In this document: positions 17,300 through 25,563 of the stretch, piece by piece
Numbering within the stretch: the stretch's first letter is position 1
How the letters are laid out: every line of letters starts with the position of its first letter
Assembly: GCA_009668225.1 (NCBI GenBank)
Contig: WJYK01000001.1
Location: 496,001-560,000 of the forward strand
Direction: 5' to 3'
DNA: 64,000 nucleotides
From: Enterobacteriaceae bacterium RIT693
GTDB taxonomy: Bacteria; Pseudomonadota; Gammaproteobacteria; Enterobacterales; Enterobacteriaceae
Program-made: the position numbers and the translations under genes
The notes under the pieces: generated by a model
The model's input: the letters and a program-made list of their open reading frames with translations, nothing else
Databases searched by the model: none
What the model was told of the DNA's origin: nothing

Positions 17300-17737
17300 A
17301 TGAGCAATGCAGCCCAGGGCGTGAAGCAGTTAATTGAAGACATGATTGCCGATCGTAAATATTACACCGAGCTTAACGCCCTCCTGGAGCAGCAGCGCCA
17401 GCTGATTGTTGGCCGTCAGTCGGTCGCGTTGGATGAACTTAACGGCAAACTGATTCAGATTTATGAACACCTTGCCGCCAGTAGCCAACAGCGTTACGCC
17501 ACGCTGGCTGGTTTGGGCGTCCCCGCCGGCCCGCAGGGCATTAAAGCATTATTTTCACGCCTCCCGACTTCACACCAGAGCCAGGTTAACGCGCTCTGGG
17601 AAGACCTGGAAACCCAGGCCACCCGCTGTAAAACGGCCAATGAAGGGAATGGGTTACTGCTCGGCATGCAGCAAGAGATCCTTGAGAGCCTGATAAACAG
17701 CAGCGAGCCAGAAAACTGGCTTTATCAGCAGGTTTGA
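17300..17737 (+). CDS. flgN: FlgK/FlgL export chaperone FlgN
   Basis: Cytoplasmic chaperone for the junction proteins FlgK and FlgL. The 145-residue, mostly helical protein has the FlgN pattern VKQLIEDMIADRKYYTELNALLEQQRQLIVGRQSVALDELNGKLIQIYEHLAASSQQRYATLAGLG. It starts 3 bases after flgM and is followed without a gap by the KpsC/KpsS-like gene, so the glycosyltransferase genes are probably transcribed with flgAMN. Confidence 0.9.
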   Translation: MSNAAQGVKQLIEDMIADRKYYTELNALLEQQRQLIVGRQSVALDELNGKLIQIYEHLAASSQQRYATLAGLGVPAGPQGIKALFSRLPTSHQSQVNALWEDLETQATRCKTANEGNGLLLGMQQEILESLINSSEPENWLYQQV

Positions 17738-17745
17738 CGCTTATC

Positions 17746-18894
17746 ATGCTTTCCTCTGAGATCGGTTTCTTTATGGAAACCATTGAGAACACGCGCTTTT
17801 ATTGCCGTGTTATCAAAGGGCTTTCCGCTGACGAGCAGCAAAAAATCACCGCGTTTTCTCTGTGGCCCCACGTGACGGAATACCTGGCGCAAACACTCCA
17901 GCACAGTCCGCTGACTCTGCTCTCTCAGGCGCATACGCCACCTGCAGCCGAGGATTTTTGCCACAGTAAACCAGTCCTGTTTCAAAAAATTGATAGTGAC
18001 ATTCGCCTTAGCCGCGAATTCCTGGTCAACAAGGTTGAATACAGCGTTTGCTGGAATCTCTATTTCCATGTGCTCTATTCAGCCTTACAGGCTGAGACAC
18101 TGAACAGCATTGAAAAAATGATCCTTTGCTCCGGCAACGGCATTGCGGAAAAGGCAATGGCGATGGTTTGCCGCCAGCGCGGAATAGAAACTCGGTTTAT
18201 CGAACTCTCGAATTTACCCAACAAGGTTTTTATCGACCGGTTAGGCGCCAACGCGCGCTCCGAATTAGCGCTACATCCTGAGCTTCTCGACAAATACCCT
18301 GCGGTTAGCGACGAATTTCATCAGTCCTGGATGGACGAATACGAGAAGGGGAAAAAAGGCATACCGCTTCAGGCGATGAATAACCCCTGCGCCAACATCA
18401 TCAATCTGCTTTCCAGCGATAAGGTGCTGACTCGCTATAGTCGGGACTTCATCTTCCTGCCGCTACAGGTTTCTGCCGACACTCAGCTGTGGATCAACGC
18501 GGACAAGCGCAACGCCGATGCCATCCATTACGCAGCAAAGCTCGCCGGGCAAGAAAACAAAATGTTGGTCGTCAAAATTCACCCTGCCGAGCGCGATCCG
18601 CACGAGCTGGAAACCCTTGCTCAACTCAAAAATAAACTGGGCTTCAAGATCAGCCAGGAGAACACCGTTCAGCTGATCAAGAGGTCGAGCAAAGTGCTCA
18701 CCATCAACTCGACTGTCGGCCTTGAGGCCATGCTGTATGACAAACCGTTAGAAATACTCGGACGCAGTTTTTATCAGCAAATGAACAAGGAAAACATGAA
18801 GAAGTATATTCACCACTATCTGTTTACCGGCGTGGAAGTGCGTTCGGCTTCGGACATCCCACGCGATGTCGCCCTGGCTTTCCTGGCACGTTAA
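17746..18894 (+). CDS. KpsC/KpsS-like capsule-type glycosyltransferase
   Basis: A protein of about 382 residues with the C-terminal signature of the KpsC/KpsS family (beta-Kdo transferases of capsule linkers): KIHPAERDPHELE, then LTINSTVGLEAMLYDKPLEILGRSFY. Numbered from a TTG 12 bases upstream of the ATG used here, these sit near 281-293 and 322-347. The N-terminal half does not resemble anything I recognise. ATG at 17746 is used, though 17773 is also possible and no start has a strong ribosome binding site. It starts 8 bases after flgN and is followed by a GT25 gene, so it probably modifies a flagellar protein or a surface glycan tied to this system. That role is inference; the fold call is fairly safe. 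Confidence 0.75.
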   Translation: MLSSEIGFFMETIENTRFYCRVIKGLSADEQQKITAFSLWPHVTEYLAQTLQHSPLTLLSQAHTPPAAEDFCHSKPVLFQKIDSDIRLSREFLVNKVEYSVCWNLYFHVLYSALQAETLNSIEKMILCSGNGIAEKAMAMVCRQRGIETRFIELSNLPNKVFIDRLGANARSELALHPELLDKYPAVSDEFHQSWMDEYEKGKKGIPLQAMNNPCANIINLLSSDKVLTRYSRDFIFLPLQVSADTQLWINADKRNADAIHYAAKLAGQENKMLVVKIHPAERDPHELETLAQLKNKLGFKISQENTVQLIKRSSKVLTINSTVGLEAMLYDKPLEILGRSFYQQMNKENMKKYIHHYLFTGVEVRSASDIPRDVALAFLAR

Positions 18895-18908
18895 CCAACC
18901 GGACATTT

Positions 18909-19571
18909 ATGAAGAGCGTTGACTGGCAGTGGGTGAATAAAATTGTCTATATCAATCTTCGGCGCCGCCGCGACCGTAATGTTTGGGTACGCAAGCAGCT
19001 GGCTGAAATCGCGGCTGAGAAAAGCAAAATCCTACGTTTTGAGGCGATTGAGGCCTCTCCGGGATACCTTGGCTGCGTGCGATCCCACATTGCTGTACTT
19101 GAAATGGCGATTGCCGAAGGGTGGGAAAATGTCCTGATCCTTGAGGACGATATTGCTTTTTGCACGACAGATGAAGATAAAACCCGGCTGAATAAATACT
19201 TTTCGACCCTGAAAAATGTACGCTGGGACGTCGCCTTCCTGGGCGCTAACTACCACTCAGTTACCGCCCTGAACAGCGTTGATTATCTTGTTCGTGCACG
19301 CCAGGCCTGGTGTGCGTGTGCCTATTTGGTTAACCGGCACTACATGCCGGTGCTGCTGGAGAACTTCCGCGAAAGCCTCTACGCCCTCGCTCAAGGCGCT
19401 GAGCAGTCTCAGTTTGCGCTGGATGTTCACTGGCATTCGCTAATGGCGAGAGATTGCTGGCTGGGAGTGTTTCCAAACGTGGCGTATCAGCGCGCCGACA
19501 AAAGCGATATCGAACAACGAACGGTGGATTATCGTCCGCTGTTCTTTAAGCCCCTGGCAGCCATCAGCTAG
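18909..19571 (+). CDS. Glycosyltransferase family 25 (LPS-biosynthesis type)
   Basis: A 220-residue GT25 enzyme. Hallmarks in order: VNKIVYINLRRRRDR (9-23), GYLGCVRSHIAVLEMAIAEGW (52-72), and the catalytic-type acidic motif LILEDDIAF (76-84). GT25 members transfer galactose or glucose to lipooligosaccharide or protein; the acceptor here is unknown. The gene lies 14 bases after the KpsC/KpsS-like gene in the flgAMN direction and ends just before a strong terminator. The C-terminal half of the protein encoded at 20601-22013 is a diverged copy of this same domain. Confidence 0.85.
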   Translation: MKSVDWQWVNKIVYINLRRRRDRNVWVRKQLAEIAAEKSKILRFEAIEASPGYLGCVRSHIAVLEMAIAEGWENVLILEDDIAFCTTDEDKTRLNKYFSTLKNVRWDVAFLGANYHSVTALNSVDYLVRARQAWCACAYLVNRHYMPVLLENFRESLYALAQGAEQSQFALDVHWHSLMARDCWLGVFPNVAYQRADKSDIEQRTVDYRPLFFKPLAAIS

Positions 19572-19582
19572 CGCGTTCGACG

Positions 19583-19623
19583 TTCCGGCTCCCTGAACAA
19601 CAGGCGCCGGAAAGGTTTTTTTT
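19583..19623 (+). terminator. Rho-independent terminator after the flgAMN-glycosyltransferase unit
   Basis: TTCCGGC (19583-19589) pairs exactly with GCCGGAA (19606-19612), with an additional CCTG/CAGG pair inside, followed by eight T residues at 19616-19623. It separates the plus-strand GT25 gene from the convergent FliB-like gene, whose stop codon overlaps the T tract. Confidence 0.8.
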
Positions 19624-20566
19624 ACAGCAAAGACAGCCCACAAAGCAGGCTGTAATCCGCACTGTTTTGCGCGTCTACCTGCATCGGGTTGACCTGACGC
19701 CAGCTATACCACGCGCTGAACAGCGTAATCAGCTTATCTTCCGCCAGGGTTTGTTCCTCACCCATCGCTATCGCGAGCAGCATCTTCAGTTGAAAGAAGT
19801 CCTGCGCCAGCGAGAACATTGCCGCGCCGTAGTTTTCGCAGCCCACGCCGGGAAACACGTCGTGGTACAGTCGGTAAATCAGCACGTTACGTAAAATGTA
19901 TGGCTGCCCGGTTAACAGCGCACAGCGCTGAAGGCCGCCCTGCAGCTCCTCCAGGCGCTCGCTGAGGCGGCTTGTGGGCATGATGCCTAATTCGCTCAGC
20001 TTCAGCATTACGCTCATTTTCTCCACCATCGGCAGATTGAGATTCAGACGCATGGCCCCCATCGCTTTCAGCGCGGCAAGGCCGTTTTCTTTAATGGGCG
20101 GCAGCATGGCTAACTGCTCTTCCAGCACGCCATGTTCGGCCAGTTGAGCAAGTTGCTCGCCCATCGACATCAACAGCGCCGGATCGCGATTGTCATCATC
20201 AAGATACTGCTGTGCTTTACTCAGCAGCACGCCAAGGGCATACAGGCTCACTTCCAGAGAGAGCGCCGGATGCACGGCCAGATTAATGCACTGCTGGTTG
20301 AGCATTTCATCCCATGCCGTGAACTGGACGGCATCCTGTACTTCGCCTTGCGAAATGTGCAGAGCAAACGCCTGCGGGTTAAGCAGCAGTTCGCGGGCAA
20401 CACTTTCACAACCGGGATCCAGGCTTTCGCGCAGCTGGGTCGCCAGGTGAACACTGGCCTGCGGCCAGCCCTCGGATCCGCGGCGACAGGCCGGGCAAGA
20501 GCAGGTCTCGCTCAGGGTGGCGTGGCGGGTGACAAATTCAGGTTGATAACGTTCGATGATATCCAT
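19622..20566 (-). CDS. fliB: FliB-like flagellin lysine-N-methylase homologue
   Basis: A 314-residue protein. The C-terminal part matches Salmonella FliB: residues 223-239 (YILRNVLIYRLYHDVFP) correspond to the FliB LRNYLIYKLYHD.F segment, followed by a similar helical tail. The N-terminus keeps QPEFVTRHATLSETCSCPACRRG, with a C-x-C-x2-C cluster at 22-27. FliB (about 400 residues) also has downstream Cys motifs (CPYL...C and the SHTCS.FPR box) thought to hold a metal or Fe-S centre; that section is missing here. FliB methylates lysines of flagellin; a lysine methylase gene (lafV) is known in other Flag-2 loci. Activity of this form is doubtful. Last gene of the minus-strand lafK unit. Confidence 0.7.
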   Translation of the reverse strand: MDIIERYQPEFVTRHATLSETCSCPACRRGSEGWPQASVHLATQLRESLDPGCESVARELLLNPQAFALHISQGEVQDAVQFTAWDEMLNQQCINLAVHPALSLEVSLYALGVLLSKAQQYLDDDNRDPALLMSMGEQLAQLAEHGVLEEQLAMLPPIKENGLAALKAMGAMRLNLNLPMVEKMSVMLKLSELGIMPTSRLSERLEELQGGLQRCALLTGQPYILRNVLIYRLYHDVFPGVGCENYGAAMFSLAQDFFQLKMLLAIAMGEEQTLAEDKLITLFSAWYSWRQVNPMQVDAQNSADYSLLCGLSLL

Positions 20567-20600
20567 TTCTCTCTCCGGGACGGCATTAGCCCTCCCTTAC

Positions 20601-22013
20601 TTAGCTGTGTTTACGGAAAAACCAGTGGGTACAGTCGACCGGCTTGCCGCTTTGGCGATCCCGCGTTTGTTGAATAAACGCGAAACTCGGGTAAAAGCCG
20701 AGCCAACAGTGTTGTTCAAATAAAGGCTGCCATGCATCGTCGCGGGTTTGCGCGGCGCTAATGGCTTCGCGGTAGGCCGCCAGCAAGGTGGGGTAAAAAT
20801 TGGCGTTAACGGCATAGGCGCAGCCGTTTTCTGCCGCACGCACGCGTACAACGCCCGACAGGGACTTCATCAGCCGCAGCTCGCTGTATTTCCCGCCCAG
20901 CATCAGCACCTGCCAGTCAATATGGGGAAGACTGCTCAACAGGGCATTCACCTGCTGCACCGAATTCTCTTTCTTTACAAAGTGGACTGCCGCATCCAGC
21001 AGCACAACGTTACGCCAGCCCTCCTGCCGGGCTCGCTCAAGGACTTCGCCGTGGGTTTGCAGCTCGGCAAGCCCGGCGTTTTCATTCTGATGAAGCGCCA
21101 CCGGCTGCAGCTGGCTGGCGGAAAAACCGAAATCGACGAGCGCCCGACACTGCGCCTCAAGCTCCGCCTCACGCTGAGGATCATAGATAACCGCCACTTT
21201 GTCGAATATCGCCCACTGCACCGGCTGGTTGAGCGGCGCACGGTTTAAGCGGCGGTAATGCGCCAGCAGATTCGGATCCTTAACCAGATCGTCAAGACGC
21301 AGATCCACCGGGGTACTGCTCCCCATAATGAAGTCTTTGTCATAGGTATTCGTGCTGTGGGAGATACAGACGATGGCCTTTTCAGGAGCGATTTGCAGTA
21401 CCGGCGTGGTGAAGTTATTGAGAAAAGCCTGCTCTTCACCGAGCGTGGCATCATCCTGATAGCGGTTTCTTTTCAACAGATTACGGTGCAGCCCAAAGGT
21501 GCCGTTCAGCGCATGGTGCGGGCCAAACGGGTGCGTGAGGTACATTTTGTCGAGATGGCTGTACCAGACATAGATCCGATCGCTGCCGGAAAAAAGCGCA
21601 TTGTGGCTTCGCATCTCAGTGACCTGATGCGAGATTTTTTCCGGAGGGTAGTAATCATCGTCGTCGAAACTGATGATGTACTCCCCGGTCGCCAGCTCGT
21701 TTAGCATGTTACGTTTGCGGCCCAACGGCAGGCGCTCCGGGCTGTGAATGTACCGCACGTTGTGCAGCAACGGGTCGACCATCATGTCGATCAGATCCTG
21801 GTTACTCTGCGCGGAATCATCAAGAATGATCAGCTCACGTTTATCCGCCGGATAGTCCTGGTACTGGTAGATATACAGCAGGTACGGGAGAAATTCGCGC
21901 CGGTTCCACGTCGGGCAGACCACGCTGACAAACGGCATTTTTTGCGGCGCGGTGGCCCGTTGGCGCTTTAGCAGGTTATCCAGCAATGTGCTGCGGTTAG
22001 CGGTAGGTTTCAT
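20601..22013 (-). CDS. GT2 glycosyltransferase fused to a degenerate GT25 domain
   Basis: A 470-residue two-domain protein. Residues 26-250 are a GT2 transferase: VSVVCPTWNRREFLPYLL (29-46), LIILDDSAQ (61-69) and the metal-binding FDDDD (116-120). Residues about 300-470 align with the neighbouring GT25 protein: HGEVLERARQEGWRNVVLLDAAVHF, DWQVLMLGGKYSE, GCAYAVNANFYPTLLAAYREAI, HCWLGFYPSFAFIQ. The GT25 acidic motif LEDD has become LDAA (339-342), so this half is probably not catalytic. The gene lies 10 bases downstream of fliJ and upstream of the FliB-like gene. A role in decorating a flagellar subunit is inferred from position. Confidence 0.82.
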   Translation of the reverse strand: MKPTANRSTLLDNLLKRQRATAPQKMPFVSVVCPTWNRREFLPYLLYIYQYQDYPADKRELIILDDSAQSNQDLIDMMVDPLLHNVRYIHSPERLPLGRKRNMLNELATGEYIISFDDDDYYPPEKISHQVTEMRSHNALFSGSDRIYVWYSHLDKMYLTHPFGPHHALNGTFGLHRNLLKRNRYQDDATLGEEQAFLNNFTTPVLQIAPEKAIVCISHSTNTYDKDFIMGSSTPVDLRLDDLVKDPNLLAHYRRLNRAPLNQPVQWAIFDKVAVIYDPQREAELEAQCRALVDFGFSASQLQPVALHQNENAGLAELQTHGEVLERARQEGWRNVVLLDAAVHFVKKENSVQQVNALLSSLPHIDWQVLMLGGKYSELRLMKSLSGVVRVRAAENGCAYAVNANFYPTLLAAYREAISAAQTRDDAWQPLFEQHCWLGFYPSFAFIQQTRDRQSGKPVDCTHWFFRKHS

Positions 22014-22023
22014 CTATTAACTC

Positions 22024-22461
22024 TTAACGGTGGGCGAGTCGCTGGCGCAGCCAGCACTGTGCGGAAACGGCATCCGTCGCTTTCCGCTCACGTCGCTCTT
22101 GTTCTGCATGGCGTTCACTACGCTTCGCGTCGAGCATCACTTCCAGGCTTTTTTCACGCTTCGCCTCCCGGAGTAAAGCGCCCTGTAGCTGCCGGGCTTC
22201 CAGCTCGGCTAACGCATGCTCCTGCTTTTGCCAGTCAATAACGCGCTGGATAGTACGCTTGTAGCCGGAGTGGTTGCTCATCTGTAAAGCGGAGGTGCCT
22301 TCCGCCTGGGTCAGCCCTGCCGCAAGCGACGTCAGCGTGGTGATATTTTTTTCATAGCGCTGGCACAGCTGCTGCTGGGCATTCAACCGCGCACCGGTCT
22401 CTTTTACCGCCCGGTGACGTAACATATGCAGCTGCTCAAGCGTTGCGATCGGTTTGCTCAT
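22024..22461 (-). CDS. fliJ: Flagellar export chaperone-escort FliJ
   Basis: Coiled-coil stalk protein of the FliH-FliI-FliJ ATPase complex. The 145-residue protein is almost entirely helical and highly charged (LEQLHMLRHRAVKETGARLNAQQQLCQRYEKNITTL; C-terminal LEVMLDAKRSERHAEQERRERKATDA). Length and composition match FliJ (147 in E. coli). It starts 6 bases after the fliI stop. Confidence 0.85.
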   Translation of the reverse strand: MSKPIATLEQLHMLRHRAVKETGARLNAQQQLCQRYEKNITTLTSLAAGLTQAEGTSALQMSNHSGYKRTIQRVIDWQKQEHALAELEARQLQGALLREAKREKSLEVMLDAKRSERHAEQERRERKATDAVSAQCWLRQRLAHR

Positions 22462-22467
22462 CGCCGG

Positions 22468-23787
22468 TTATCCCGCCTGCGCCAGCAGGCACAAATCGTT
22501 GATGGTTTTGGCAAGCGGCGCGGGGTCGTGCACCTCCTGCTGAAGAAATTGCGTTATCGCCGGGGCCAGTTTCACCGCGCGGTCAGCCAGCGGATCGGCT
22601 CCCGCCACATAGCCCCCCAGCGGCAGCAGCGGTTTAATATTCTGGTATTCGGCGTACAGCTGCTTAAGCGTTCTCGCCGAAAGCTGATGAGAACGTTCGG
22701 TAACCTGACTCATACAGCGGCTGATGGACTGCCCAACGTCGATAGCCGGATAGTGTCCGGCTTCGGCAAGATGGCGAGAGAGTACAATGTGGCCATCGAG
22801 CACCGCTCGGGCGCAGTCGACAATCGGGTCTTGCTGGTCATCCCCTTCTGCCAGCACGGTATAAATCGCGGTCATCGTACCGCTGCCGGTACTGTTGCCT
22901 GCGCTTTCGACCAGCCTCGGGATCATGCCAAAAGCAGAAGGCGGATAGCCTTTGGTGGCGGGCGGTTCGCCCAGGGAGAGGGCGATTTCTCGCTGGGCCA
23001 TCGCGTAGCGGGTCAGAGAGTCCACCAGCAGCAGAACGTCTTTGCCTTTATCACGATAGTAGCTGGCGATGGTGTGGCAGAGCTCGGTGGCTTTGATGCG
23101 CATCAGCGGCGATTCATCGGCGGGTGCGGCAACGATCACCGACTTTGCCAGCCCTTCGGCCTGCAGCGAGTTTTCAATAAACTCTTTCACTTCACGCCCG
23201 CGCTCGCCAATCAGCCCGACCACCACCACTTCAGCTTGGGTGTAGCGGGTTATCATGCCAAGCAGCACGCTTTTACCCACGCCACTGCCCGCCATCAGGC
23301 CAACACGCTGGCCTTTGCCAATCGTCAGCAGACCATTGATGGTGCGCACGCCAACGTCAAGCGGCTGCTCCACGCCCTGCCGCGTTAGCGGGTGAACCTG
23401 GGGCAAATGCAGCGGCAGCGGCGTGTCGCCCACCAGTTTGCCTTTGTTGTCCAGCGGCTCCCCCAGCCCGTTGACCACGCGGCCAAGCCAGCGGTCGCCA
23501 ATCATCACGCCTTCCTGTTTATCTGCCGGAAAAACGCGGGCGCCAGCAATCAAGCCGGTAGGATGTTTGAACGGCATCAACCAGGTCAGATCGCGGTCAA
23601 ACCCCACCACCTGCGCATCAATCAGTTCGCTATCGGCGCTTTCCACGCGGCACATCTGCCCGACCGCCAGGCGGCAGCCCACGCACTCAAGCAGAATGCC
23701 GTTCACGCGCACCAGCCTGCCCGCCACGCGAGCAAGATTGATATTTTCAATGGAGCGCAGCGCCTGTTCGAAGTCCAGATCACTCAT
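22468..23787 (-). CDS. fliI: Flagellum-specific export ATPase FliI
   Basis: F1-beta-like hexameric ATPase energising flagellar protein export. The 439-residue protein has Walker A GLMAGSGVGKSVLLG (about 161-175), the Walker B strand DVLLLVDSLTRYA and the PPATKGYPPSAFGMIPRLVESAG region. These are standard FliI sequences, and the length is close to E. coli (457). Overlaps fliH by 8 bases. Confidence 0.97.
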   Translation of the reverse strand: MSDLDFEQALRSIENINLARVAGRLVRVNGILLECVGCRLAVGQMCRVESADSELIDAQVVGFDRDLTWLMPFKHPTGLIAGARVFPADKQEGVMIGDRWLGRVVNGLGEPLDNKGKLVGDTPLPLHLPQVHPLTRQGVEQPLDVGVRTINGLLTIGKGQRVGLMAGSGVGKSVLLGMITRYTQAEVVVVGLIGERGREVKEFIENSLQAEGLAKSVIVAAPADESPLMRIKATELCHTIASYYRDKGKDVLLLVDSLTRYAMAQREIALSLGEPPATKGYPPSAFGMIPRLVESAGNSTGSGTMTAIYTVLAEGDDQQDPIVDCARAVLDGHIVLSRHLAEAGHYPAIDVGQSISRCMSQVTERSHQLSARTLKQLYAEYQNIKPLLPLGGYVAGADPLADRAVKLAPAITQFLQQEVHDPAPLAKTINDLCLLAQAG

Positions 23788-24526
23788 CCTGGGTTTCCGG
23801 CAGCAGATTTTCTTTCAGCACATCCATACACTGGTCAAGGCGGTGCTGGCAGCCAATATCCATCTCGCTGGTATCGGTAATCACTCTGCATTCACCGGGC
23901 TCCAGATCCGGATCGGCGCACAGCCCCCAGTGACGCGCTTTTTCCGGCTCGGCTTCGCTAATACGCTGGTATTCGTCATTGCTGAGCAATACGCGAATCT
24001 GTTCCGGGAGCTGCGGCAGGCCGTTCAACGCTTCCTCAACAAGCGTCAGCATCTGCGTAGGATGCAGCGCCAGCTCGCAGCGAATAACCTGGCGAGTCAC
24101 TTTTTCCACCAGCTGTAGAAGCTCTTCGCGGCGGCGTTGTTCATAGGCGCTGAGGTATTGACGTAGCTCGTTCGCGACGCCGTCCAGCGGCCCGGCGGCA
24201 TCCAGAAACAGCTGGCGAGCGTGCTGTTTCCCTTCTTCCAGTCCTTTACGCATTCCCTCTTCAAAACCGAGGCGAGCGCCTTCCTGATACCCTTCTTCTT
24301 TCCCTTCTTCCATCCCCTGAGCAAACCCCCGGTTCAGGCCATCCTGAAACCCCTGCACCAGCTGCTGCTGGTACGCGTCCGGGTCGAGCGTCTGGCCTGA
24401 CTGTTCGAGGCTTGCCTGCTGCCAGCTTTTGCGCAGCGGCGGGAATTTATGCAGTCTGGGTTTGATAACCCCCTGACGGCGGGTGGTCAGGCTGCCGAGC
24501 GTAGCGGCTTTTGCATTTTTGAACAT
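23780..24526 (-). CDS. fliH: Export ATPase regulator FliH
   Basis: Peripheral stator of the export ATPase. The 248-residue protein shows the FliH glycine-repeat region (about 85-140: FQDGLNRGFAQGMEEGKEEGYQEGARLGFEEGMRKGLEEGK, the GxxxG helix repeats) and the C-terminal domain (ELLQLVEKVTRQVIRCELALHPTQMLTLVEEALNGLP...VLLSNDEYQRI). It starts 2 bases after the fliG stop and overlaps fliI by 8 bases. Confidence 0.93.
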   Translation of the reverse strand: MFKNAKAATLGSLTTRRQGVIKPRLHKFPPLRKSWQQASLEQSGQTLDPDAYQQQLVQGFQDGLNRGFAQGMEEGKEEGYQEGARLGFEEGMRKGLEEGKQHARQLFLDAAGPLDGVANELRQYLSAYEQRRREELLQLVEKVTRQVIRCELALHPTQMLTLVEEALNGLPQLPEQIRVLLSNDEYQRISEAEPEKARHWGLCADPDLEPGECRVITDTSEMDIGCQHRLDQCMDVLKENLLPETQDE

Positions 24527-24528
24527 GG

Positions 24529-25563
24529 TTATTCCATCGTCTGCTCAGCGAACAGCTGAACCTGAATTTCGCCGTCCTCTGCCAGCTGGCGTACGGTGCC
24601 CATAATCTCTTTGCGCACCTGTTCAATACGGCTGACCGGCACCGGGCCAAGACGCGAAGTTGTGCTTTGCAGCAATTGCACCTGGCGTTTCGGCATCACG
24701 TTACAAATGGCCTGGCGCAGCACCGGCTCGGTGCCCTTCAGCGCTACCGCCCACTCTTCCATCGGGATCTCTTCCATCAGGCGCTGTAGCGTGTTTTGAT
24801 TCTGTCGGCTGAGAATGAAGAACTCGTACATTTCATCTTTGAGTTCGTCCACAACGTCTTCGTCCCGTTCACGCAGCTGGTCCAGCAGCAGTTGCTGATT
24901 CTCCGGAATGCGGTTAACGATGTTGGCGGCGTGCTTGATGCCGGTCACTTTAGAGCCGTGCTCTGAAAGCACCGCTACGCCACGGTCAATCAGCCTGTCC
25001 AGCTCGTCGATAACATCGCGGTTGACGTCGTCCAGCTTGGCAATGCGGTAGACGATTTCGTCCTGACGTTCCTGCGGCAGCACGCTGAGCACGCTTGCCG
25101 CCACGTCCGGCGGTAAGAACGCGAGGAACACCGCCTGCAGCTGCAGATGCTCCTGCTCGATAAGCGCCGCCAGCTGCGGGACATCCACCCACTGCAGACG
25201 GGCCATGCGGTAGCGAATCTCATCGCCGTAGATGCCGTTAATCACGCTGCGCGCAATTTCCCCACCAAGGGCTTTTTCCAGAATGCTGCGCAGGTAAGTA
25301 CGTGAGGCACCGTTAATGCCGCTCTGCTCCCGGTAGTCCTGAAAAAAGTTATTCATCGCCTGGCGCGCCTGAGTCACTTTCACACCGTGCAGCCGCGCCA
25401 TGGTTTCACTCAGCAAAATCACCTCTTCGCGACTCAGTTTCTGCATCACCTGAGCAGCGGCGTCTTCCCCTACGCTCAACAGCAGGATGGCCGCCTGTTC
25501 GATGCGCGACCGCCCGTTACCGGTACTGCTTTTACTGCTCTTGCTTACTGTTGGTTCGCTCAT
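24529..25563 (-). CDS. fliG: Flagellar motor switch protein FliG
   Basis: C-ring protein coupling the MS-ring to torque generation. The 344-residue protein has the N-terminal RIEQAAILLLSVGEDAAAQVMQKLSREEVILLSETMA, the middle domain ending in the EHPQ-equivalent IEQEHLQLQAVFLAFLPPDVAASVLSVLP, and the C-terminal torque helix region LKDEMYEFFILSRQNQNTLQRLMEEIPMEEWAVALKG. Length is normal (331 in E. coli). The start overlaps the end of fliF by 32 bases. No MotA/MotB partner gene is in the window. Confidence 0.95.
   Translation of the reverse strand: MSEPTVSKSSKSSTGNGRSRIEQAAILLLSVGEDAAAQVMQKLSREEVILLSETMARLHGVKVTQARQAMNNFFQDYREQSGINGASRTYLRSILEKALGGEIARSVINGIYGDEIRYRMARLQWVDVPQLAALIEQEHLQLQAVFLAFLPPDVAASVLSVLPQERQDEIVYRIAKLDDVNRDVIDELDRLIDRGVAVLSEHGSKVTGIKHAANIVNRIPENQQLLLDQLRERDEDVVDELKDEMYEFFILSRQNQNTLQRLMEEIPMEEWAVALKGTEPVLRQAICNVMPKRQVQLLQSTTSRLGPVPVSRIEQVRKEIMGTVRQLAEDGEIQVQLFAEQTME

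Noticed and set aside
24097-24324. Other-frame reading frames inside fliH, fliG, flgG, flhB, fdnG and similar long genes
   Set aside because: They are shadow frames of GC-rich genes, with no recognisable domains or ribosome binding sites.
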